Made by a program: the position numbers and the translations under genes. DNA of 64,000 nt from Enterococcus ureasiticus (lineage in GTDB: Bacteria; Bacillota; Bacilli; Lactobacillales; Enterococcaceae): NCBI RefSeq assembly GCF_001730285.1, contig NZ_MIJZ01000012.1, positions 434,001-498,000 of the forward strand. Direction: 5' to 3'. A model generated the notes under the pieces. That model ran no database searches and was not told the DNA's origin. It saw only the letters and a program-made list of their open reading frames with translations. Of the stretch, positions 27,994-37,037 are shown one piece after another; the stretch's first letter is position 1, and every line of letters begins with the position of its first letter.

Positions 27994-30684
27994 TTATCGG
28001 TCAAACCCAATTGTGCGAATTTCATAAGCATTTAGAGTTTTCATTACTTTCTCAGGTTGCTTTTCTTCTAGTAAATTCAATAAATAAGATGCTTCACTAG
28101 TATTTTTTTCGAGTTCAATTTCATCTTGTTTTCCACTCATATTAAAGCCTCTGACAACAAGCATACAATTATCTTCACTATTTTTCATTGCTGTTACAGC
28201 AAAAGTTTGGCCTTTGACAGTTAAATAAGTATCTTTAGCCTTTAATTGACCGGCATGTTTGGTTGTTTGCTTCACACTAAAAGGAATTTGTGCCGCATAT
28301 GCTCGTTGATAAGTAGCATATCGAGTTGCTTCTTCTCCGTGAAAATCGATACCATAATTAAATGTATGTTGGCCCAAACACTGTGCTTCTGGCGTTGGAA
28401 AATATCCCCAATCACCCATTTCTCCAACAGCTCTTAAAAGTGTTAAAGCAATCGTATTATTTCCAGGTAAAATTTCATATTCATTCAAACCAAAATTAGA
28501 AACGGTCACGCCCGATTTTTCATCATGAATATTGACAAATGCATGCTGATGTTGAGGATTTGTTGGATTCTCCCAACTTTTGCTAACTTGATTAGGTCTT
28601 GTAACCACTTCGTAAATGCTGTCAGCTTCATGTGTATCAGTTTGAATTCCTGTTGGAAATAGCATCCGCAGACGATGATCTTTCACTTGATTATCAAAGG
28701 TCGTTTCAAAACGTAAGTGAGTAGAATCTTTTTCCATCGTCAAGAGGGTTTCGCTCGTTACTTCTTTCAGTTTTGATGAACGTCCAGATTTTCGATAACG
28801 GAAATCAACTACAGCTTTTTGTTCTTGCTCCAACAAATCTTCTGCCGCTTCTGGCAACATCATACGTTGGATAATTTTAACTTGGGCCACAAATGATTCA
28901 TTTTTAACTACAGAAATTTCTGCTGGTTGTCCACCAGATAAAATAGGGTTCGCACCTTCTGGTTGTTTAAAAATATACTCGTTGCCGATATCACCTGTGT
29001 CTTCGAGCGTCAATAACTTGTCATATTCTCTGCCTGAAGATTTGTCTATGACTTTTACCGTACCGTCCTCATTGATCGTGACGATTAGACAACTGTTTTC
29101 CAATACATACTTTTCTGAATCTTTGATCATTGAATCTGTTTCTTTTACTTGTGTTTCCGTTTCTTGTAGTGCAAAAGTATTCCATGAAAAGGCTGGCATA
29201 TCTTTTATTGCCATCTCAACCTCGACATATTTAGCCATATACGGTACTCTAAAACGATCTTTAGGTAAATCATAGCCAAAACTAACTTCAGGATTTGAAA
29301 TCAGGGCTGGTATTATTTGTCCTTCTGAGTCGACTACTTCAACTATTGGCGTCTCACTTTCAGAAAGTTCTTCCCACAGTTCATGAGGAATCCCTTCTCT
29401 GAATTGTTTTCTCTCTATTTCTACTTTTACTTTTACAGTTTCTGATTTCTGATAGCCAGATGTATTGAACACAACAAACGGATGACTCGCTTCTGGGAAT
29501 TTTTCTGTATCAACTGCCTTAGCCAAATGGGTCAATGCTTCTTCAGCTAAAAACTTCCCAACTTCATCTGCTTTTTCAAATCTAGGAATCATTTCACGGT
29601 GTACTTCATCCACAGAACACCCGCAAATACTGTCATGTGGATGGTTTTGCAACAATAATTTCCAAGCATAATCTAGTTGATCATGAGGATAACTTTGCGT
29701 TAAATCATAGGCCATTGCAGCGAGTGGTTCTGTCACATTTTCTAGTTGTCGTTCTACTTTCGTGTTCCATTGTTTCAAATAAACTCTCGCTGAAGCCGTA
29801 TTCGCTAAAGTAAACCATCCATCTGTCTCTTGACTCGTTAATTCTCCATGAACCGTTCCAACTTTTTCTGGTAAATCTTGGCCCATCTGTTCTAAATACT
29901 CATCAAAATTCGAGTGGATAAATTCATAATCAGGAAATAGTTCATTCGCTAAGGCGATTGCTTTTGTAACGTCTTTTTGAACCGGTTGATGATCGACGCC
30001 ATTCATCATCAGCAAGTGATCAGTAGACGCAAACTTTTCGGCTTCCGCCAATTTTTGTGTCCAAAAAGCTAAAGCAGCTTCTTTTTCAGCTGGTATCTCA
30101 TTACCATTACTATACCAATTAGCAAACAACAAGCCTAAAATAGTACTGCCATCAGGTCCTTGCCACCACATTTCAGAATACTGAGACGTGTAATTTTCAT
30201 CATCCAATACTTCATTGTTAAAGCCAACTGGTTTTACGCCTCTTCCAAAAGCTGCTGCATCTAAACCTGCCTGCTTCATCATTTGTGGTGTTTGTCCCAT
30301 ATTGCCAAAGGTATCTGGGAAGTAACCTAATTTAACTGCCGGTCCCCATTTTTCGCTCTCTTTTTTACCAATCAGCATGTTACGGACATTAGATTCAGAG
30401 CTGATCAAAAAATCATCTTGCAGGATATAAAATGGCCCAATTCGCAATTTTCCATCTGTAATCGCTTTTTGAACGGCCGCTTTTTGCTCTGGTCTAACTT
30501 GTAAGTAATCATCTAAAATAATCGTTTGTCCATCTAGATGGAAACTGTTAAAGTTTGGATCATTTTCAGCCAGCTCCAACACATCATCCATCAGCTCGAC
30601 TAATCGCATATGGTGCTGTTCGTAAGGCATGTACCATTCACGATCCCAATGAGAATGCGAAATGATATAAACTTTTTTCTTCAT
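27994..30684 (-). CDS. Alpha-mannosidase, GH38
   Basis: Cytoplasmic retaining alpha-mannosidase of about 896 residues. N-terminal zinc and catalytic motif SHSHWDREWY, then GYFPDTFGNMGQ; the HPHDSICGCSVDEVHREM segment supplies another zinc histidine; mid and C-terminal beta-sandwich domains follow. Closest in layout to the streptococcal GH38 acting on alpha-1,3-linked mannose. Start at ATG 30684 (KKKVYIISHSHWD), 9 nt after GGAG; the ATG five codons upstream lies one nt from AAGGA. Between GH125 and ROK in one operon. Confidence 0.93.
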   Translation of the reverse strand: MKKKVYIISHSHWDREWYMPYEQHHMRLVELMDDVLELAENDPNFNSFHLDGQTIILDDYLQVRPEQKAAVQKAITDGKLRIGPFYILQDDFLISSESNVRNMLIGKKESEKWGPAVKLGYFPDTFGNMGQTPQMMKQAGLDAAAFGRGVKPVGFNNEVLDDENYTSQYSEMWWQGPDGSTILGLLFANWYSNGNEIPAEKEAALAFWTQKLAEAEKFASTDHLLMMNGVDHQPVQKDVTKAIALANELFPDYEFIHSNFDEYLEQMGQDLPEKVGTVHGELTSQETDGWFTLANTASARVYLKQWNTKVERQLENVTEPLAAMAYDLTQSYPHDQLDYAWKLLLQNHPHDSICGCSVDEVHREMIPRFEKADEVGKFLAEEALTHLAKAVDTEKFPEASHPFVVFNTSGYQKSETVKVKVEIERKQFREGIPHELWEELSESETPIVEVVDSEGQIIPALISNPEVSFGYDLPKDRFRVPYMAKYVEVEMAIKDMPAFSWNTFALQETETQVKETDSMIKDSEKYVLENSCLIVTINEDGTVKVIDKSSGREYDKLLTLEDTGDIGNEYIFKQPEGANPILSGGQPAEISVVKNESFVAQVKIIQRMMLPEAAEDLLEQEQKAVVDFRYRKSGRSSKLKEVTSETLLTMEKDSTHLRFETTFDNQVKDHRLRMLFPTGIQTDTHEADSIYEVVTRPNQVSKSWENPTNPQHQHAFVNIHDEKSGVTVSNFGLNEYEILPGNNTIALTLLRAVGEMGDWGYFPTPEAQCLGQHTFNYGIDFHGEEATRYATYQRAYAAQIPFSVKQTTKHAGQLKAKDTYLTVKGQTFAVTAMKNSEDNCMLVVRGFNMSGKQDEIELEKNTSEASYLLNLLEEKQPEKVMKTLNAYEIRTIGFDR

Positions 30685-30708
30685 GATTTTACGCTCCATT
30701 TCCTTCTT

Positions 30709-31998
30709 TTATCCCTCTACTCGAATGTCAAAGTAATCCATCACTAATTCACAAAACATCATATTTGCCCACGAGAACCATTCCCGTGTATAGTTCGCAG
30801 GATTATCCACATCAAATCCTTCATGCATTAAATGAGTTCCACCATCATTTGCAACTAAAGAATTCAAAATCCGTTCTTTTTCTGCCTTATCTTTTGTGGT
30901 CATCCCTTCCATTGCAAGGGCGATCGGCCAAATATAATTTTCTGGGGTGTGAGAACTTCCAATTCCTTTTGCACACTTTCCTTCGTAAAAATAAGGATTT
31001 TCTTTGCTTAAAACCGTTTTACGCGTTGCTTGGTAAACCGAATCATCAATTGTTGTATAACCTAGATACGGTGCTGAAAGTAAGTTAGGAATATTGCTAT
31101 CATCCATGATGCTGGCGTTCCCTAAGCCATCTACTTCATACGCATATACAAGTTCTCCACCTTGATTATCTGTTTTTCCGTATTCTTTAATTCCTGCATC
31201 GATCTCTTTTCTAAGTGAAGCCGCTTGTTTCACCAATTGCGGGTCTGATAATATCTCTGTAAAAATTTCTTCGATATATCCTAAAACAACCACTGCAAAC
31301 ATATTTGATGGAACTAAATAGCCGTAGCGACAAGCATCATCACTAGGACGGAAACCCGACCACGTCATTCCTGTTTTGCCGACCTCGCTGCCTCGACCGT
31401 TATTTGGAAGCGTATCTTCTAATCGAGTTGTATCTCGTTCAAATGTATAAGGAGAATATTGGTGTTCTTGTTCTGTCGCAAATACAGTCAGAATTTTTTT
31501 CACGCCTTCAACAAAATTTTCATCGAATTGCTTTTTGCTACCAGTATTTTTAAACAATAAATAAGCTAACTGAACAGGATAACATAATGAATCAATCTCA
31601 TATTTTCTCTCCCAAATCCATGGATCCATCTTAGTATGATCGGTTTGATGTCCAGCACCATTTGGCGTTTCATTGAATGCATTCGCATATGGATCGATCG
31701 TGATATAGTAAAATTGCCGTTGGACCAGTCCGCAGATCATGTCTCTTAGTTCATCATCTTCTTTTGCGATAACTAAGTAAGGACGAACTTGAGCAGTTGA
31801 ATCTCTCAGCCACATTGCAGGAATATCACCTGTTAATAAAAAAGTGGTGCCATCCGCTTGTCTTTTCACCGTTGTGGTCAGTGTATTTGCAAAAGCTGCA
31901 TTAAAATTTTCAGCCCAGCCAGCATGTTCTTCTCCACACAATTGAGTAATCTCATTCATAAATTCTTGAACCGATTCGGGTATTTTTTTATAAGTCAT
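30709..31998 (-). CDS. Exo-alpha-1,6-mannosidase, GH125
   Basis: 429-residue (alpha/alpha)6-barrel enzyme that removes alpha-1,6-linked mannose. The family pattern is visible: GDIPAMWLRDSTAQVRPY, NETPNGAGHQTDHTKMDPWIWERKYEIDS, and the C-terminal MHEGFDVDNP and YTREWFSWANMMF. No signal peptide. CAGGAGG precedes the ATG. First gene of the operon, divergent from gntR, and expected to be under the operator pair in that gap. It complements the GH38 and GH92 specificities so that a core of mixed linkages can be cleared. Confidence 0.93.
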   Translation of the reverse strand: MTYKKIPESVQEFMNEITQLCGEEHAGWAENFNAAFANTLTTTVKRQADGTTFLLTGDIPAMWLRDSTAQVRPYLVIAKEDDELRDMICGLVQRQFYYITIDPYANAFNETPNGAGHQTDHTKMDPWIWERKYEIDSLCYPVQLAYLLFKNTGSKKQFDENFVEGVKKILTVFATEQEHQYSPYTFERDTTRLEDTLPNNGRGSEVGKTGMTWSGFRPSDDACRYGYLVPSNMFAVVVLGYIEEIFTEILSDPQLVKQAASLRKEIDAGIKEYGKTDNQGGELVYAYEVDGLGNASIMDDSNIPNLLSAPYLGYTTIDDSVYQATRKTVLSKENPYFYEGKCAKGIGSSHTPENYIWPIALAMEGMTTKDKAEKERILNSLVANDGGTHLMHEGFDVDNPANYTREWFSWANMMFCELVMDYFDIRVEG

Positions 31999-32015
31999 AC
32001 TTACCTCCTGATAGT

Positions 32016-32143
32016 TGATATATCATTTCACAACGAAAGTATATGCTAATGAAAGCGTTTTGTCTACTGTTTTATCAAACATTTTTGAATTGAACTCTTT
32101 TTCTTTCTATGTTACACTAACAACAATGATATATCATTTCACA
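32016..32143. promoter_or_regulatory. Divergent promoter region with two identical 17-bp operators
   Basis: TGATATATCATTTCACA occurs exactly twice, at 32016-32032 (19 nt before the GH125 start on the minus strand) and 32127-32143 (16 nt before gntR). Each contains the palindrome TGATATATCA. Between them a cre-like TGAAAGCGTTTTGT (32050-32063, two mismatches) fits CcpA control. The position over both divergent promoters fits autoregulation and operon repression by the GntR-type protein. Confidence 0.75.
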
Positions 32144-32158
32144 TTTAGGAGAACAACG

Positions 32159-33193
32159 ATGTCAAAACCTTTATATAAAAAAATCATAGACGATTTATTA
32201 ACAGCAATCGAAACTGGTCAATTACCTGAAAATGCACAACTTCCTACAGAGAAGGAACTTTCCCAAACCTATAACGTCAGTCGCATCACTTCTAAACGCG
32301 CACTAACAGAGCTTGAAAATCAAGGGTTGATTTATCGCATCCAAGGAAAAGGCAGTTATGTACAAAAGCATAAACCAAGGAAGAAAAAAGTTTCTCGTAT
32401 TTTATTTTTGATTCCATTTGTTAACGATCTTTCTCTTGGTAACTTCAATGAAGGTCTGGCACCTGTAACAAGCGAACATCATTATGAAGTGATCATGTCT
32501 TCAGCTGAATTTCTGATCAACAAGCAAGCAGCTGATATCATTGAGGATTTCGATGGAATGATCTACTATGCTCACAACACTGAAGATTTTTTAGATACGT
32601 TATTTGAGCTATCTATTCAGCAATTCCCGGTAATCATTTTAGATAAAAAGATTCACGATCTACCTTATCCTACTGTCCAATCAGATAACTTTTCTGGTGG
32701 CGCAATGGCCACAAATTATTTAGCTGCTCTAGGACATCAACGAATCGCTTATATTTTTGGAGAACCCACTTTGCCTCAATCTGTGCGTCAGCGTTATTTA
32801 GGCTATATACACGCAACCAAAGAGCAGCACTTATCTTTTCATACGGCTTTAACAGACAAGCAAGCCTTTTCAAATGCCGATGTTATTGCTTATCTTCGTG
32901 AAAACGAAATTACCGGAGTGGTCTGCGAAAATGACTTAGTGGCGATTTCTTTAATGAATCAAGCTAAACGAGCCAATATTGATATACCAACTCAGCTGTC
33001 AGTTGTCGGCTTTGATAATATTCAAGCGTCTTCACTGATTGATCCTTCACTAACAACGATCGCCCAAGATTTCAAAGGGATGGGCAAACTTGCCGGTACA
33101 ATGCTGATCGAATGGATCGAAAAGAAAGTGATCCCAACAGATCAACAAGTTTCAGTAAAACAAATTATTCGACACTCAACAAAGGAGACTTAA
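32159..33193 (+). CDS. GntR-type regulator with LacI-like sugar-binding domain
   Basis: 344 residues. The N-terminal winged helix (PLYKKIIDDLLTAIETGQLP, then ELSQTYNVSRITSKRALTEL) is GntR-like; from about residue 75 a periplasmic-binding-like domain of LacI type follows, with VVGFDNIQ near the C-terminus. This is the AraR architecture, binding a sugar or sugar phosphate as inducer. Start ATG 32159 follows TTAGGAG; the frame is open upstream but that part is the operator DNA. It is co-transcribed with the GH92 gene three nt downstream and is the probable repressor of the mannosidase operons. Confidence 0.93.
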   Translation: MSKPLYKKIIDDLLTAIETGQLPENAQLPTEKELSQTYNVSRITSKRALTELENQGLIYRIQGKGSYVQKHKPRKKKVSRILFLIPFVNDLSLGNFNEGLAPVTSEHHYEVIMSSAEFLINKQAADIIEDFDGMIYYAHNTEDFLDTLFELSIQQFPVIILDKKIHDLPYPTVQSDNFSGGAMATNYLAALGHQRIAYIFGEPTLPQSVRQRYLGYIHATKEQHLSFHTALTDKQAFSNADVIAYLRENEITGVVCENDLVAISLMNQAKRANIDIPTQLSVVGFDNIQASSLIDPSLTTIAQDFKGMGKLAGTMLIEWIEKKVIPTDQQVSVKQIIRHSTKET

Positions 33194-33196
33194 TAG

Positions 33197-35338
33197 ATGA
33201 AATCAACTTTGATCGATACTAGACATGGAACCGATAATCAACATTCTTTTTCAAATGGTAATTGTTTACCCTATACTGGTGTGCCTTTCGGTATGAACTA
33301 TTTTGCACCTCAAACTAACGGAGATAACGGCAGTTGGTGGTTCAATCCTCGTGATCGCGTTTTTCAAGGTTTTCGTTTGACCCATCAGCCTAGTCCTTGG
33401 ATGGGGGATTTTAGTTATTTGGTTATGTTGCCTTTTAATGGGACGCTAAGTGAGTCGACTTTATTTCACGCTCAGTCTTCTTACCGACCAGATGAAAGCG
33501 TTTTTAATCCTAGCTATCTAGAAATTACTGCTCAACGGTATCAACTGACTACTCGTCTGATTCCAAGTATGTATGGCGGTGTTTTAACGACAAGCTATAC
33601 ACAATCAGATGCTGGTTTTTTGCTTTCATTACCTGGAAAATACACGCTTAACATCGAGGATGCTCATACGATTTCCGGCTCTATAATAAACTACGCAGGT
33701 TGTGAGGATAATCATTTTTCTTTTTATTTTACGATGTACTTTAAGCAACCTTTGTTTTTTGAATCCCCTCTTGAGTTAAAGGGAGAAGATGATTGTATTA
33801 CTCTTTCATTTGGGGATATTGAGGAACAGGTTATACAGTTTGGTACTTCTTTTATCAGTTTAGAACAAGCTAAATTGAATTTATCGCGTGAAGCTCATTG
33901 GCAACCTCAAGATTATCTATCAGATTCAAACGAACAATGGGCGCATTATCTGAATAAAATCGACATTCAGGACAAAAATCAGCAACGTCGTTCAACCTTT
34001 TATCATAATCTATATCGCGCCTTTTTATTCCCACAAACATTCTACGAAAAAGATTCTGATGAACGAATTATTCATTACGATACCTTAGCCAAAGAAGTAA
34101 AACCAGGATTTCTTTATACTAATAATGGTTTCTGGGATACGTACAAGACGGTATATCCTTTATATTCATTGATTGCGCAAGAAAAATATGCAGAAATGTT
34201 GGAAGGCTTTTTGAATAGTTATCGGGAAAGTGGTTATTTACCTAAATGGCTTTCGCCAGATGAGCGGGGCTTGATGCCAGGAACGTTGATCGATGCAGTA
34301 ATTGCTGATGCCGCAGTAAAAAATATTCGCCCTGATTTGATGCCTGAATTTTTAAATGCCATGATCAAAGGAGCAACGATTCAAAGTGAAAATTCAAATT
34401 ACGGTAGACAAGGAACCAAAGATTATTTGACATACGGTTATGTTCCTGCCGATTATCATGAGTCAGTAAATCATACCTTGGATTATTGTTATAGCGACTT
34501 TTGCATCAGCCAAGTTGCCAAGACATTGAATGAACCTACCACATCTGAGCATTATGAAAAACAAGCCAAGAATTATTTAACAATTTTTGATCCTAACACA
34601 GGTTTTATGCGGGCTAAACAAACAAACGGAGCTTTCAAAGAACCTTTTAACAGTCATCAATGGGGTGGCGATTATGCTGAAGGTAGTGCTTGGCAAAGCA
34701 GTTTTGCTGTGTATCACGACTTTAAAGGCTTGATTACAGCCTTTGGTGGGCCAGAAAAATTTCAGGAGAAGTTAATTGATTTATGTAATCAGGCACCGAC
34801 GTTCAACGTCGCTGGATATGGTTTTGAAATTCACGAAATGAGTGAAATGGCGGCGATAGAGTTTGGTCAGGTAGCGATTTCTAATCAGCCAAGTTTCCAT
34901 TTCCCATACTTGTTTAGTTATCTTGGTAAACCAGAGTTTGCACAGCCTTTACTAAAACAATTAATGATTCAAGAGTTTAATGATAGTCCAACTGGTTTCC
35001 CTGGTGATGAAGACAACGGCAGTATGGCCAGCTGGTATATTTTTAGTTCATTGGGCTTTTATCCTGTTTGTCCTGGTTCTGGCGAATATGTGATTGGGAT
35101 GCCTTTGTTTGATAAAGCTGTTATTCATTTATCTAGTGGTGAAACCTTGACGATTTCTACTAGCCAAAATCAAGAGCAGCAACAATTTGTAGATCATATT
35201 CTTTACAATGGTTCGCTTCATGAAAGGTTAGTTTTTGACCACGACACCTTAACGAACGGAGGAACGATTGATTTTAGTTTAGGGATTGTACCTAGACCAA
35301 GAATTTATACAGAAGAACAACTTCCATTTAGTATTTAA
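33197..35338 (+). CDS. Alpha-mannosidase, GH92
   Basis: 713-residue calcium-dependent alpha-mannosidase. N-terminal beta domain with DTRHGTDNQHSFSNGN and GVPFGM; the (alpha/alpha)6 barrel carries FWDTYKTVYPLY and, near the C-terminus, GDEDNGSMASWYIFSSLGFYPV, the family's catalytic and metal region. No signal peptide, so it acts on imported glycan, unlike many secreted Bacteroides homologues. AAAGGAG precedes the ATG. Likely alpha-1,2 linkage specificity is only inferred. It completes a GH92/GH38/GH125 set. Confidence 0.94.
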   Translation: MKSTLIDTRHGTDNQHSFSNGNCLPYTGVPFGMNYFAPQTNGDNGSWWFNPRDRVFQGFRLTHQPSPWMGDFSYLVMLPFNGTLSESTLFHAQSSYRPDESVFNPSYLEITAQRYQLTTRLIPSMYGGVLTTSYTQSDAGFLLSLPGKYTLNIEDAHTISGSIINYAGCEDNHFSFYFTMYFKQPLFFESPLELKGEDDCITLSFGDIEEQVIQFGTSFISLEQAKLNLSREAHWQPQDYLSDSNEQWAHYLNKIDIQDKNQQRRSTFYHNLYRAFLFPQTFYEKDSDERIIHYDTLAKEVKPGFLYTNNGFWDTYKTVYPLYSLIAQEKYAEMLEGFLNSYRESGYLPKWLSPDERGLMPGTLIDAVIADAAVKNIRPDLMPEFLNAMIKGATIQSENSNYGRQGTKDYLTYGYVPADYHESVNHTLDYCYSDFCISQVAKTLNEPTTSEHYEKQAKNYLTIFDPNTGFMRAKQTNGAFKEPFNSHQWGGDYAEGSAWQSSFAVYHDFKGLITAFGGPEKFQEKLIDLCNQAPTFNVAGYGFEIHEMSEMAAIEFGQVAISNQPSFHFPYLFSYLGKPEFAQPLLKQLMIQEFNDSPTGFPGDEDNGSMASWYIFSSLGFYPVCPGSGEYVIGMPLFDKAVIHLSSGETLTISTSQNQEQQQFVDHILYNGSLHERLVFDHDTLTNGGTIDFSLGIVPRPRIYTEEQLPFSI

Positions 35339-35363
35339 CTAGATTCATTTTAGACAAAAGAAC

Positions 35364-35440
35364 GAGCGAAACAAAACGAACTATCTGTTTTGTTTCGCTC
35401 TTTAATTCCTAATGGTCGGCAAGAAAAATAAAACTCCTTC
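35364..35440. repeat. Composite intergenic palindromic element, copy 2 (short)
   Basis: A perfect 14-bp palindrome (35364-35377 with 35387-35400), then TTTAATTCC and a CGGCAAGAAAAATAAAACTCCTTC segment resembling CGGCGAGAAAAAAGCAACTCCTTC of copy 1; the second large hairpin is missing. It lies between convergent GH92 and the response-regulator gene, and the first palindrome probably terminates both. Confidence 0.65.
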
Positions 35441-35444
35441 TTAC

Positions 35445-36941
35445 TCACTCTTCACCCACTGAATCATAATGATGTTTGTATTTTTCTCGAAATTCTTTTG
35501 GTGTAAGATCGTTCATTTTTTTAAAAATCTGCGAGAAGTATGTGCTGTTATTAAAGCCAATTTTATCAGCAATCTCGTTGACGTTATCATCTGAATACAG
35601 TAACAGATTTTGTGCTTTTTTCATACGGTATTGGTTCAAATATTGAGAAAAACTCTTCTTGGTTTCCTTCTTAAATAGCTGTCCTAAGTACATCACATTA
35701 AGATGTAGCGATTGAGCCACACATTTTAAGGTTAATTCACTCGTGTATTCAGAACGGATTTTATCGATAACATTTTGAACATTTTCTGAATAATCGTAGG
35801 CCATCTTTTCCCGAGTTATTTGTCTAACTGTAATCGATAAGATCTCATGTAGTTTATCTGCATTCGATGAATGATTGATATCATCCAAAACTTGCTGGTA
35901 TTCCTCTTCATCTAAATGATTGAACCTGCGATAAATATCCATAAAAAGCATAAAAGTAATATGGCGAACATCTTCTGGACGAGCACCGATTTTTTGAGTT
36001 TTCGCAAAGATTTCAGCAATCGTCGTCTCAATCGTGGTAAAATCTCCCACCATCAATGTTTTGTTAAAATTTATGATGTCCGCTGACAGATCAAAGTCAT
36101 CTGAAAAGACAGAATATAATACATTACTGCCACTTGCTTCATAAAACTTATAGCGCTGCAATGTTTGATTAGCTTTTTCATAACTATCTGGGACATCTTC
36201 CCAGTCACTAACGGTCTCACCAACACTTATCAACCAACTATCATCCTCATCTGTTTGTAAAGGATTTGCTGTTAGAAGCTGATTTAATTGATATTTACCA
36301 CCTTTAAAAATATGTACAATCAAACTTTTATCGCCTAGATTTCGTGAGAAAAATAATGATTGTTGTTGTTCTTCCAGCCACTTGATCACTTTGACCTTAT
36401 TTTCACGGGTTACTTCAACTAACAAAACCGTCCAATCAGCTTTTTCTGCCGTATTGACCACTTGATCCAATTCTTCATAACTATCCGTATCGATCTCACC
36501 ATTCACCCATTGCGACAATAAAATTTCACTATATAAGTCATTTCTAGTTTCCTGTTGATTGCGATTATCTAAACGTTTCTTTGCCTTTTTGACACTTTTT
36601 AAAAGTTCTAATTTGTCCACAGGTTTCATCAAATAATTGATGGCTCCCAGCTGTAATCCCCCTTTTAAAAAATCAAATTTCTGATAACCTGAAAGGATCA
36701 TAAATTCAAATTGACGTGCCTCTTTTTGAGCAGCTTCAATAAACTCTAGCCCTGTCATTTCCGGCATAGTGATATCTGTGATCACTAAATCAATGGACTC
36801 TGTCTCCATCAGCGTTAAAGCTTCTTTCGCATTTCTAGCTGTCCCTTTGATTGAAAAACCTTCAGCTTCCCAAGAAATAATTTTTTTTAACCCATTCACG
36901 ATCATATATTCATCATCCACTAGTAAAACGTTATAATTCAT
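35445..36941 (-). CDS. YesN-type response regulator, AraC family output
   Basis: 498 residues. The receiver domain (1 to about 122) has acidic DDE at 9-11, the phospho-acceptor Asp56 in VITDITMP and Lys in LMKPVDK. A long linker domain and a C-terminal pair of AraC-type HTH motifs (about 390-490) follow, ending in GFNNSTYFSQIFKKMNDLTPKEFREKY-like sequence. It is paired with the adjacent sensor kinase and, by the general rule for this family, should activate the sugar ABC transporter genes nearby. AAAGGAG precedes the ATG. Confidence 0.94.
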   Translation of the reverse strand: MNYNVLLVDDEYMIVNGLKKIISWEAEGFSIKGTARNAKEALTLMETESIDLVITDITMPEMTGLEFIEAAQKEARQFEFMILSGYQKFDFLKGGLQLGAINYLMKPVDKLELLKSVKKAKKRLDNRNQQETRNDLYSEILLSQWVNGEIDTDSYEELDQVVNTAEKADWTVLLVEVTRENKVKVIKWLEEQQQSLFFSRNLGDKSLIVHIFKGGKYQLNQLLTANPLQTDEDDSWLISVGETVSDWEDVPDSYEKANQTLQRYKFYEASGSNVLYSVFSDDFDLSADIINFNKTLMVGDFTTIETTIAEIFAKTQKIGARPEDVRHITFMLFMDIYRRFNHLDEEEYQQVLDDINHSSNADKLHEILSITVRQITREKMAYDYSENVQNVIDKIRSEYTSELTLKCVAQSLHLNVMYLGQLFKKETKKSFSQYLNQYRMKKAQNLLLYSDDNVNEIADKIGFNNSTYFSQIFKKMNDLTPKEFREKYKHHYDSVGEE

Positions 36942-37037
36942 TTTATCACTCCTTTACTCCTACAATCACTCTTCACAGAATGATTTTGCTGTGAAATACA
37001 GAGAATATTTTTATGAGTTGATCGCTATCCTTACTTT

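Noticed and set aside
32015-32158. N-terminal extension of the GntR-type protein
   Set aside because: It translates the two operator copies (MIYHFT twice); the well-placed AGGAG site is before ATG 32159.
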